Below are positions 1 through 7,067 of a stretch of 16,092 nt of DNA, in pieces (position 1 is the first letter of the stretch; the number at the start of each line of letters is the position of its first letter). The stretch lies in NCBI RefSeq assembly GCF_047638075.1, contig NZ_JBLJBV010000067.1, positions 1 through 16,092 on the forward strand, read 5' to 3'. This DNA is from UBA6197 sp047638075. Lineage in GTDB: Bacteria > Pseudomonadota > Alphaproteobacteria > Rhodobacterales > Rhodobacteraceae. The position numbers and the translations under genes are program-made. Below the pieces are notes generated by a model. It searched no databases. It was not told the origin of the DNA and saw only the letters and a list, made by a program, of their open reading frames with translations.

Positions 1-443
1 AGAAATAGAGGAAAAGTAGTGCAGCGGACAACTTCCCTGACACAGGGGGCTTCGGTGATGCCTATGATAATGCGCTGGCTAAATGCGTCATCCATTCGGG
101 GGCTTACGCGGCCCCACTGGGGCCACGGTCCCCCTCAAATCTTCAAAACCGAAGTCCTTTACAGCGATTGAAGGCAATCGCATGCCAGGCAATGCATCAA
201 CCAGATAGGGCCATGGAAATTGATGCGCGAAGTCGAATGGGAAACCCTGAAATGGCCTTACGGCGATGCAAGCATCGCCTACCGGCTAATAGGTCGACTG
301 GTATTACAACCGCCGCCTTCTCGGCCCCATCGGATACATCACCCCCGCAGAAGCAGAGGAGGCGTTCTAGGCAAACCTGAACACACTCGATATGGTCGCC
401 TAAATGCTGCACAAATCACCCTCCGGTAAACCCGGGCGGTTCA
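1..443 (+). mobile_element. IS3-family element, degraded 3' end (transposase orfB remnant plus terminal repeat)
   Basis: Decayed 3' part of an IS3-family transposase (DDE orfB) whose pieces lie in three different frames. At 51-77 the frame reads FGDAYDNALA, the conserved motif before the catalytic Glu block. At 229-255 another frame reads EVEWETLKW. At 296-370 a third frame reads DWYYNRRLLGPIGYITPAEA and runs to a TAG at 368-370, which is the usual C-terminal ending of these transposases. At least two frameshifts or small indels are therefore needed. The sequence 420-443 (CCTCCGG..CCCGGGCGGTTCA) looks like the right terminal inverted repeat and ends in the canonical CA. The left part lies outside the window. 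Non-functional; it marks one edge of the accessory region. The family call rests on my recognition of these motifs. Confidence 0.85.
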
Positions 444-480
444 GGGTGCCGCTGGCCGCTACCCATTCACAGGCCGCCTG

Positions 481-777
481 ATGGCGGCCGTCACCCATGT
501 CTGCACCATCGACTACGTCGCCAAAAGGCTGGGCGAGGATGTCGAGCTTCTTGGAGCGATCATCTCTAATGACGACAACCTGACTTATGGAAACATCGTC
601 AGCGTTTACGTCGGACCCGACGAAACAATCACCGCACTGACCGATGACGGGATCGAAGAGCTGACGGACATGATCCGCGCCGCTCGTATCACCAACAAAA
701 CCTGGCATGAGTTCCTTGATGACTTCGTGGATGACACCGATCTCGTGGCGCGCATCAAAGCTAAATCGACGCGGTAA
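481..777 (+). CDS. small acidic hypothetical protein (98 aa) in mobile-element context
   Basis: Ninety-eight-residue soluble protein, acidic overall, without signal peptide or membrane segment. It reads as a genuine protein (CTIDYVAKRLGED, ISNDDNLTYGNIVSVY, DDGIEELTDMIRAAR, TWHEFLDDFVDD) rather than as an antisense shadow. I have the impression that homologues occur as unnamed proteins on plasmids and mobile regions of Rhodobacteraceae and sphingomonads, but I cannot name a family or a function. The ATG at 481 has no clear Shine-Dalgarno sequence. The frame stays open upstream to the end of the IS3 remnant at 443, so the true N-terminus may have been removed by that insertion. It is followed at once by a fragment of another accessory gene. 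Confidence 0.55.
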   Translation: MAAVTHVCTIDYVAKRLGEDVELLGAIISNDDNLTYGNIVSVYVGPDETITALTDDGIEELTDMIRAARITNKTWHEFLDDFVDDTDLVARIKAKSTR

Positions 778-778
778 C

Positions 779-1018
779 AATGGAGCGGTTACCTGGAACC
801 GGATGCTCGAGTCGGGTGAGTTCGCCACCATCGCCGAGTTGGCCGAGCGCGAGAGGATCGCGCCGTCCTACATGATGCGTATCCTGCGGCTGACGCTGCT
901 CGCGCCGGACTTAGTCGGGGCGATCCTCGACCGGAATCAGGGCCGCGAGGCGACGCTAGCAGATCTGTTAGAACCATTCCCCACCAGTTGGGCAATCCAG
1001 ATGAAAGTGTTCGACTGA
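779..1018 (+). pseudogene. C-terminal fragment of a recombinase-associated HTH-like protein
   Basis: Frame reading WNRMLESGEFATIAELAERE, then IAPSYMMRILRLTLLAPDLV, AILDRNQG and a proline-rich LLEPFPTSW end. I recognise this as the C-terminal part of a conserved protein or domain usually found next to or fused with serine recombinases in alphaproteobacterial mobile regions; the helix after 'ATIAEL' followed by 'PSYMMRILRL' looks like a helix-turn-helix. The homologous part begins near base 791 with no start codon or ribosome site in frame nearby, and the N-terminal two thirds or more are missing, so this is a truncated remnant. The stop is TGA at 1016-1018. The recombinase association comes from memory and was not checked. 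Confidence 0.6.
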
Positions 1019-1031
1019 CACCAAGTCTCCC

Positions 1032-1085
1032 TAACCTGCCGTTCGTGTAAAACCTGCCTAATGACGGTTTCCTGCCCGTAAGACA
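1032..1085 (+). repeat. three 18-bp-phased copies of an (A/T)(A/T)CCTGCC motif
   Basis: AACCTGCC occurs at 1033-1040 and 1051-1058, and TTCCTGCC at 1069-1076, each exactly 18 bp from the last. An inverted partner, CAGGTT, follows at 1084-1089. It lies in the 168-bp gap between the recombinase-associated fragment and the 3' end of the HupE operon; nothing else is evident in that gap. It could be a binding-site array (iteron or resolution-site like) left by the mobile element, or chance. Confidence 0.35.
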
Positions 1086-1186
1086 GGTTGCTTCGACGCC
1101 ATAAGAGCTTCTTGCAGGGATGCCCAAGTTTACCGGATCATGCCGTATACCTGAGGTTATTTCAGCCGTCCCACTTCGTCGCCTAT

Positions 1187-1798
1187 CTAAGGTTGAATCT
1201 GTCCCTCTGCGAAGAACAGCGCCAGCATGAGAAGGGAAACCGCGCCGATCCACGCGCCCGCGATGCGAAACGCGACGGGAACCCAATTCCAAGTGTATCT
1301 TTCTTGGATGAGCGTTGGGATCCCAGAGATAAGGAACAGGCCGATGTTCGCTCCGACGAAAGCCCCAAGTGTTGTTATCATCCTGTCCCGGATAGGACCC
1401 GGATCGGCAAGCGAGGCGACGCCCATATAAACGCCTCCGACAGCCGCAACGGCGACCACAGCTGGAAGAAGGCGGCCAGTCGCAAGGGCGGAAAGACTAC
1501 AGGCGACAAATGCGATCGCGAACATCGCCATATCGAGTTGCCCAAAGAAACGGGTGGTCGTCATGCCGACGACCATAGCGACCGTAAAGACGCCCAGCGG
1601 CCACAATGCGCGCAACGGAAAGACACCAGCGATCATCAGTCCAAGCCCAAGCATAAGAAGCGCCTGTGGCGGAGTAGTGAACGGGTGAAGCAGACCGGTG
1701 TAGAAACCTTCGATTCCGGCGATCGGGCTGTGTGCATGGCCGGGGAAAGGCCAGACCGCAAGCGCGATCCAACCCAGCCTTCGTGCCGTCACAGTCAA
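1187..1798 (-). CDS. HupE/UreJ-like membrane protein, degenerate third paralogue
   Basis: About 200-residue, strongly hydrophobic protein with an N-terminal signal-like segment (LGWIALAVWPFPGHA) followed by five or six membrane helices. It resembles HupE/UreJ proteins in size and layout and in the 'GLLHPF' near the start, but the usual HX5DH metal motif is absent (LLHPFTTPPQ in its place) and so is an FHGxAHG motif. It may be a diverged or structural partner rather than an independent permease. The start is either TTG at 1798, which overlaps the upstream TGA by four bases, or GTG at 1792; neither has a strong ribosome site, which suggests translational coupling. The predicted mature protein would begin with His (GHA|HSP), as in its two neighbours. 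It is the last gene of the operon; no clear terminator follows. Confidence 0.8.
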   Translation of the reverse strand: MTVTARRLGWIALAVWPFPGHAHSPIAGIEGFYTGLLHPFTTPPQALLMLGLGLMIAGVFPLRALWPLGVFTVAMVVGMTTTRFFGQLDMAMFAIAFVACSLSALATGRLLPAVVAVAAVGGVYMGVASLADPGPIRDRMITTLGAFVGANIGLFLISGIPTLIQERYTWNWVPVAFRIAGAWIGAVSLLMLALFFAEGQIQP

Positions 1799-2394
1799 GC
1801 TACGCCAGTAAGAAATGCAACCCCGGCAAGCGAGATCAATCCGCCTGCGCCTCGAATGGCTATCCGACCACCTGGCCGCTTAACCAGCAGCCCAAAGGCG
1901 ATGCCGATAAGGTGGAGCAAACCGGTTGCAACGACGAACCCGATAGCGAAAGCGAAGGCGTTGGACGCGACAGGCAGTTCGGTCCCGTGGGCATAACCAT
2001 GGAAGATAGCGAAGACCCCGACGAGCAAGGCGGATAGCCAGAGCGGTAGCTTTACAGCGAAGACTATCATCAGGCCGAGAACAATGGCCGACATCGCGAT
2101 CCCGGTCTCGATTGCTGGCACCGGGATTCCGAGGATACCGATCACTGCGCCAAGGGCCATCACAAGAGGGAAAACGACGGGCAGCACCCAGATGGCGGGC
2201 GCCCCAAGGAAGGCTCCCCACAGACCTACGGCAACCATCGCTGCGACGTGATCCCAACCAAGAATCGGATGCGTGAAACCGCTGACGAGGCCGCCGCTGT
2301 AGCCCTCTCCTGTATGTGCAAATGACGGATCGGCAAGCATGGCGGTCGAAACAGCAATAAATATTGAGAATATAACTTTCGGGTGCAGCGTCAT
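1795..2394 (-). CDS. HupE/UreJ family protein (putative Ni/Co transporter)
   Basis: Protein of 199 residues with a signal peptide (about 1-26, cleavage SFA|H) and six or so membrane helices. It has both hallmark motifs of the HupE/UreJ family: HX5DH at residues 42-49 (THPILGWDH) and FHGYAHGTE at 131-139. Family members are nickel or cobalt permeases, known mainly from hydrogenase (hup) and urease (ure) clusters; neither kind of enzyme is encoded here, so the metal and its user are open. ATG at 2392-2394 is preferred over a longer in-frame start because GGAG lies just upstream and because it falls 16 bp after the stop of the preceding gene. Its TGA overlaps the start of the next gene. Confidence 0.9.
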   Translation of the reverse strand: MTLHPKVIFSIFIAVSTAMLADPSFAHTGEGYSGGLVSGFTHPILGWDHVAAMVAVGLWGAFLGAPAIWVLPVVFPLVMALGAVIGILGIPVPAIETGIAMSAIVLGLMIVFAVKLPLWLSALLVGVFAIFHGYAHGTELPVASNAFAFAIGFVVATGLLHLIGIAFGLLVKRPGGRIAIRGAGGLISLAGVAFLTGVA

Positions 2395-2410
2395 CGTATC
2401 TCCATAAATA

Positions 2411-3430
2411 TCAAGAAAAAGTTGAGACAAGGCGCTCTGCTGTCCAGAATGCAGCAATTAATCCGATGCCATAGGCGGATGCAACAATTGCGCCGCGCGA
2501 GACTTTGACAATTCTGCTGAGCGCCGCGAGGGCTATCAGGGTTACCGCCACGAATAACAGCTGCCCAATTTCGACCCCGAGGTTGAAACTTAGCAGCGCC
2601 AAGGGGATATCCCCATGTGGCAGGCCAAGCTCTGACAACGCGCCGGCAAATCCAAATCCGTGCAGCAATCCGAACGCAAAGGCGACGATCCATGGGGCCT
2701 GGATGGTCAGACTGGTTCGCCCCCGTTCCTTGGCTATTATCTCGGCACCTACCAAAACGATACTGAAGGCAATCATGATCTCCACCGGACCCGAAGGCAT
2801 GACGACCCAGCCCAAGGTGGCGAAGGTCAGGGTGATCGAATGGGCAAGCGTGAAGGCGGTAATCGTCTTGACCAAGACGCGCAGATTTTGGACGATCAGC
2901 ATCAACGCTGCCACAAAGAGAAGGTGATCAAAGCCGAACAGAATGTGCTCGATTCCTTGACCAATGTAGAGTTTGGCGACCTTGAACCAACTTTGTTCGC
3001 CTTCGATCTTGATCCAGGGCTGCACAGGCCGGACAAAAGAGGTGTTGACCGTGCCGTCCTGGAATTTCACGCGGACCAGAACGTCAGTTATGGTCGCCTG
3101 AAGGCCAACAAAGGATATCTCCTGGCCGGGCAACCCATCCGGGGCTTCTATGATACTGCGCTCGATAATCGAGTCCGGCAACTGGCGTTCGGCTGGACCA
3201 GAGACAACATTTATTCCGTCAGAAAAGCGTAGCAGAACTGGCAGGCGCGCGCCTGCCAGAACCGGCGTGCGCCATAGCATAGTGAAGCGGCTTTCTGTGA
3301 TTTGATCAATTTGCAGATATGCGGGCCGGACCTCATGGGCCGAACCTGCGGACGGTATGACCAAAAGAAGGCTGGCCATGGCCAGCACCAGCCAGATACC
3401 TGCTTGCCAAAATTGAAAGATCCGGGTCAT
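2411..3430 (-). CDS. HupE/UreJ-like protein with large N-terminal periplasmic domain
   Basis: Protein of 339 residues: signal peptide at about 1-31 (cleavage GSA|HEVRP), an extracytoplasmic beta-rich domain at roughly 32-150, and a C-terminal membrane domain of six or seven helices. The HX5DH motif is at 162-169 (HILFGFDH), followed by FTLAHSITLT and LLHGFGFAGAL. This is the layout of the second HupE/UreJ type (I would expect a match to Pfam HupE_UreJ_2), of unproven function and presumed to move or sense a metal ion. The ATG at 3428-3430 overlaps the TGA of the upstream isomerase gene (ATGA), so I prefer it to longer in-frame starts inside that gene. It is the middle gene of the minus-strand operon. 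Confidence 0.9.
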   Translation of the reverse strand: MTRIFQFWQAGIWLVLAMASLLLVIPSAGSAHEVRPAYLQIDQITESRFTMLWRTPVLAGARLPVLLRFSDGINVVSGPAERQLPDSIIERSIIEAPDGLPGQEISFVGLQATITDVLVRVKFQDGTVNTSFVRPVQPWIKIEGEQSWFKVAKLYIGQGIEHILFGFDHLLFVAALMLIVQNLRVLVKTITAFTLAHSITLTFATLGWVVMPSGPVEIMIAFSIVLVGAEIIAKERGRTSLTIQAPWIVAFAFGLLHGFGFAGALSELGLPHGDIPLALLSFNLGVEIGQLLFVAVTLIALAALSRIVKVSRGAIVASAYGIGLIAAFWTAERLVSTFS

Positions 3431-4377
3431 TGCACGAGTGGTTGCGAAAATGCGTCTGCCACTTTGGGGTCCACCAACTCTCCGAAGTCTACCGACCCAA
3501 GAGGGACCACATCCACTGTGTAATGGGACCACATTTCCTCCAGCGCCGCACGTTTGATATCCTGATACTGATCATCGATCCATGCGGTTCTGATATCTGC
3601 TTCAGCCTCTTCGAACGCCGGAATACGGCCGGGTTTCAACGCCTCGATCCAGACCAGATGCCAGCCGTATCCCGATGGTACCGGGCCGCGCCAGCCACCG
3701 GGAGCGAGCGTGAAAAGCGCGGCAGAAAAGTCGGGGCCGAACTCTTTCAGAACGGCGTCTTGCGTTATGTCGCTGTAATAGGGGCGCAACAGATAGGAAT
3801 TGGTTAGCGACGCGACCTCTGGCGAGGTGGCGGGCTTTCCGGCAAGCGTATCGAGCGCTGCCACCGCAACATCGCGCGTGGTGGCACCATATTGATCGGG
3901 TGAAAAATACAGTTGCCGGAAGGTTACGCGCCGAGGTTGGGCAAAGCGATCAGCATTCTGCGAGAACCATCCCATTAGCGTTGCCTTGTCCGGCTCTTGC
4001 AAGGCCGCAATATCGGCCGCGAGGAAATCCATCTTCTGTACGATCCTGCGTTTGATGATCTCGTCATTGCGGTCGAGGCCGAGGGCCAGCCCTTCACGAA
4101 AAAGCACTTCGTCAGCGATCTTCTGATCGATCAGGCGTTGCAACTGCTCGGGCGTCAGAGGCGAACGCCCCTGTGCCATCCAAGCGATGACAATCTGACG
4201 AATGTCATCTGCATTGATTTCAATTGTCTCGTTGCTGGCAGCCTCATCGGGTGCCTTGTCGAGAAGCCAGTACGACCCAAAGACAAAGGCACCTACGACG
4301 AAGAAGTGAAACAGAGGCTCTGCCAGCAGTCGGCGCAAGCGGGCCGGTGAACAGCTATCGTGCATTGCTGCCTGCAT
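3427..4377 (-). CDS. membrane-anchored parvulin-type peptidylprolyl isomerase (PpiC/SurA-like)
   Basis: About 316 residues. An N-terminal membrane anchor (PLFHFFVVGAFVFGSYWLL, about 20-38) is followed by a helical chaperone-like segment (DDIRQIVIAWMAQGRS..PEQLQRLIDQKI) and a parvulin-like region at about 150-270 (RVTFRQLYFSPDQ .. GWRGPVPSGYGWHLVWIEAL). Such proteins fold or isomerise exported proteins in the periplasm. GTG 4380, ATG 4377 and ATG 4365 are all possible starts; the last has a weak AGG five bases upstream, so the N-terminus is uncertain by a few residues. It lies 63 bp after the DUF3604 stop and overlaps the next gene by four bases, so a role with the proteins of this operon is likely. 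The key active-site residues of the parvulin fold cannot be judged by eye. Confidence 0.85.
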   Translation of the reverse strand: MQAAMHDSCSPARLRRLLAEPLFHFFVVGAFVFGSYWLLDKAPDEAASNETIEINADDIRQIVIAWMAQGRSPLTPEQLQRLIDQKIADEVLFREGLALGLDRNDEIIKRRIVQKMDFLAADIAALQEPDKATLMGWFSQNADRFAQPRRVTFRQLYFSPDQYGATTRDVAVAALDTLAGKPATSPEVASLTNSYLLRPYYSDITQDAVLKEFGPDFSAALFTLAPGGWRGPVPSGYGWHLVWIEALKPGRIPAFEEAEADIRTAWIDDQYQDIKRAALEEMWSHYTVDVVPLGSVDFGELVDPKVADAFSQPLVQ

Positions 4378-4440
4378 CACTTTGATTTGGCCGCGTCATC
4401 TGTGAGGCATCCCATCGGCACTTTTCCTGGCAGATTGCAC

Positions 4441-6648
4441 TCATTGCGCCACTTCCACCAGTTCGTAGTTGGCATGACCAAACTCGTTGCTGCGGGCCGC
4501 TATATACTTATCGCCCGTGTGATAGACTGTAAGATCATAGGATGTGCCGTCAATTGTCGTCACAATATGCCCGTCCTTGATCGAATAGCTTGCAGATGTG
4601 CCAGTCAGGCCGTTGTGCATGACAGACAGTATCTCGCCGCCTTTCGGTAAATCGCCATTCATCTCGGTGATGATACGCTTGCCGTCCATGCCAAACAGCA
4701 CGTTCGAAGTCTGGCCCGTTACAGTGTTGCGCACCGTAAGGTTCTTGCCCAGAACAAGCGCTTTCAGTTCATCATCCCCAATCGCTGTTGCATTGTCGTG
4801 AAGCAGGTCGGCAACGGTCAGACCGGACTCAGCCTTGGCGGCCTGGGCCTCTGTCGGGGTGTACCAGATCGGAGTGCCCCAAGCGCGTTCCTGGATTGTT
4901 GCATCAACTCCACCGGGCGGAAGAATGCCAAGCGTGGCAGAGTCATATGTGCTCCACCGGGGCGTCGGGATCTGAAGCACGCGGGCGTAGTAGAACGCAT
5001 CCTGGCTTTCATCAAAGTCCGGATCCGTCCAGACGGCCTTAAGCTCTACCGACCCGATATCGTTGGTGTAGGTCGCCTTGGTAACATCGACAGTGTTTCC
5101 GACTGGAGGCAGGTTACCGGTTACAGAGTCAGCAACGCGCGCATCGTCCCACGCGACATCATAGATCTTTTCAAAGATCTGGCCGTCCTTGGTCCAGCCC
5201 TTGATGATCTGGATGCGATCAAGGTTGCCGTCGCTGGGGTCCTTGACAGCCCATACGATAAAGGATGGCGACTTGCCTTCCGTGGGCACAAGATCGCCAC
5301 CCATGGGAACGCCGCTGGCGTAGGCGGCTTTTGCCCAATCTTCCTGCGACAGGATGCTCTCGTCATAATCCCATCCGCCGAACATGCGCAGCTTGATACG
5401 CACACCGCTGGTGCCATAGACTTCGCGGCGTTGCATCGCGGCAAAGATGGATTCACGGGTGTTTTCTTCTGACCAGACCGCAGTGATTCCCGACGTACCG
5501 GTTTTCAGGATATCCATGCCGGAGGCGACAGTGCCAGACAGCCGCTTTTCAGGCGTCGCGTCGACTTCGCCATGGTCGCCAAAGTAGTTCGACTGCGCAT
5601 AGGACGTGACCGTATTATGCGAGTCTCCAGCGCCTACAACGCCAAACTTATAGGGATTATACCCGTTTGCAGCCTGCAGTGCCAAACCGTTCTGATAAGC
5701 TTCGCGGATATAGCTGCCGCTGATCTTTGAAAAACTGTTATCAAGGCCAATCAGGTAGTTCATGATCTCGAAATTGGCGAATTCATCGTTCGGTGACAGA
5801 TCGGGATGGGTTTAGGATGCGCCCTTGACCTGCTTGATCTCTGACAGTGGTTCGTTGAGCATCCGCTGCTGCGCTCAGGCAGCGTCAATCGGTTTGCCTT
5901 TGCTGTCGACGTCAATCGGAAACATGATGCCATTGGACAGATTGGCGTTATGTGAAATCGCCAGCGCCTCGTTTCCAAGCTTGCGCTGTTCGTCCATCCA
6001 GTTCCACAGATCCTCGGGGTGGTCGGACTGAAGGGCGGTGTACGGCGCATCCGGCACTTTTGTGCAGTCTTTGAAGAACACGTTGCGGTGCATGTTCTGG
6101 TTCTGGGGCATGGATGTCCATTCATAGGAACAGAATGTCGTGAATTTGCCGGGGTCGTTGTATTTTTCTGCGATGGAAACGTTGCTCGACCAGACGGTGT
6201 TCGTGATCTTGGGATCAAGCAATTCCTTGATAGGTTTGCCCGTAGCGATGCTGCCTGCCATCCACTGGAATATGTTGACCACTGTGTTGTCCTTTGAAAC
6301 GCGCAGCTTTTCAGCGACTGGCAGTTTGCTGATCGGCGATGTGGGATCATTCGCCATGCCTACGACCCCCACATATTCCGCGTGATCGGTGACCCCCTGA
6401 AAATCCAGAGGTGTCTTGATCTGCACGTCATAGCCCGCCGGATGCTTGATGACTTTCCCGGTGGAGTACTGATAGGCCTCTGCGGGACCGGTCACGGTAT
6501 TGCCAATGATATAGGCATCAAGCGACCAGCTGGTGTGCTGGTGGGTTTGCCCGAAATACACGTTTCGGTCCTGAGCATGTCCCTGACTGACCAGCAGGAT
6601 CGAAGCAGCGGAAGCCGTCAAAGCGAGCGTTGAACTGAAAGGGCGCAT
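4441..6648 (-). pseudogene. DUF3604 protein gene interrupted by two in-frame stop codons
   Basis: One continuous reading frame of about 735 codons, broken only by TGA at 5875-5877 and TAA at 5812-5814. Both halves and the 20 codons between the stops read as good DUF3604 sequence (AQQRMLNEPLSEIKQVKGAS, stop, THPDLSPNDEFANFEIMNYL), so these are nonsense mutations without a frameshift. The product has a signal peptide (cleavage near GHA|QDR, residue 25). PHP/amidohydrolase-like metal motifs are visible: H36xH38, TDH 87-89, SHN near 232-234, and GDSHN about 341-345 in the joined numbering. It is presumably a periplasmic metal-dependent hydrolase of unknown substrate. The ATG at 6646-6648 has AAGGA about 7 bases upstream. 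Separate translation of the second half from ATG 5763 is conceivable but would lack the first metal motifs. First gene of the operon. Annotated as a pseudogene because one stop is TAA, which is not recoded by any known selenocysteine-type route. Confidence 0.85.
5812..5877 (-). other. paired nonsense codons in the DUF3604 frame
   Basis: The frame coming from 6648 meets TGA at 5875-5877 and then, 20 sense codons later, TAA at 5812-5814, and stays open again to 4441. The TAA sits where family members as I remember them have Glu before 'THP', which would be a single GAA to TAA change. The TGA lies where an aromatic or other residue is expected. The sense codons between the stops keep the family pattern. 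Confidence 0.85.
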
Positions 6649-6673
6649 GTAAGGGTCCTTGCGTTGAGGCGTT

Positions 6674-6689
6674 TTTCAACCTGTTGAAA
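6674..6689. promoter_or_regulatory. 16-bp inverted repeat upstream of the DUF3604 operon
   Basis: TTTCAACCTGTTGAAA is a perfect inverted repeat with 7-bp arms and a 2-bp centre, 26 bp upstream of the ATG at 6648. Its position suits an operator for a dimeric repressor acting on the DUF3604-isomerase-HupE operon. No regulator gene is present beside it, and no convincing -35/-10 pair could be assigned, so the role is inferred from symmetry and position alone. Confidence 0.4.
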
Positions 6690-6783
6690 TATCTGCGATT
6701 TTCTACTCCACCAAAGTCGTAGAGGCGCGTTGACGCGACGAATCGTCTCGGCTTTCCCCGATTATTACATCACAAGCGCCCAG

Positions 6784-6996
6784 TGTAAGCGGCGGTGCAA
6801 AAATAGACCACGGGAGCGGCGGGATGATCTCGCTGCGGGCGGAGTAAAACTCTGCCACTTTGGCTCTTTCTGGCGACAGGGAGGGCGGGGGTATTTTCAC
6901 CGTGGATTTATATCGGAAGGTTCGTTTGGCCTGCGCAGAAGGCATGAGTGAGCGCGAGGCGGCACGGCAGTTTGGGATTTCTCGCGAGAGCGTGAG
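6784..6996 (+). mobile_element. IS21-family left end with truncated istA
   Basis: The stretch starts with TGTAAGCGGCGGTGCAAAA, and a related GGCGGAGTAAAA follows at 6838-6849. Repeated short elements of this kind at a TGT-starting end are typical of IS21-family termini. At 6889-6996 the frame reads IFTVDLYRKVRLACAEGMSE and EREAARQFGISRESVR, which is the N-terminal helix-turn-helix of IstA. After 'ESVR' the homology stops abruptly, and the frame ends at TAG 7064-7066. The rest of istA, istB and the right end are missing. Where ATG is expected the start has ATT, so even the fragment is probably not expressed. Plainly a remnant. Confidence 0.8.
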
Positions 6997-7013
6997 GAGT
7001 TGGGAGGATCAGC

Positions 7014-7034
7014 AAACGATCCGGGGGATCGTTT
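7014..7034. repeat. perfect 9-bp-arm hairpin at the IS21/Sel1 junction
   Basis: Arm AAACGATCC at 7014-7022, loop GGG, arm GGATCGTTT at 7026-7034. It falls in the short scrambled stretch between the point where istA homology ends and the point where Sel1-repeat homology begins. It could be a rearrangement scar or a transcription-blocking hairpin; there is no T-tract of terminator length after it. Confidence 0.5.
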
Positions 7035-7067
7035 GGCATCGCCGCACATCAAGCGGAAGATCATAGT

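Noticed and set aside
400..831. 143-codon minus-strand frame opposite the 98-aa ORF
   Set aside because: The plus-strand frame has far better protein-like composition; the minus frame mirrors it and crosses the IS3 terminal repeat.
1088..1996. 302-codon plus-strand open frame
   Set aside because: Lies antisense to two clear HupE-like genes; its product is low-complexity, rich in charged residues and without family resemblance.
1187..3430. hydrogenase or urease accessory cluster
   Set aside because: HupE/UreJ-like genes suggest it, but no hydrogenase or urease structural or maturation gene is in the window.
4441..5763. 440-codon frame as a separate gene
   Set aside because: It is in the same frame as the upstream part and lacks the N-terminal metal motifs and signal peptide; better seen as the 3' part of one interrupted DUF3604 gene.
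5875..5877. TGA as a selenocysteine codon
   Set aside because: A TAA follows in the same frame 20 codons later, no Cys is expected at this site, and I see no selenoprotein context.
5760..6350. 196-codon frame overlapping the DUF3604 gene
   Set aside because: Out-of-frame shadow; its product is Ser/Arg/Thr-rich and unlike any family.
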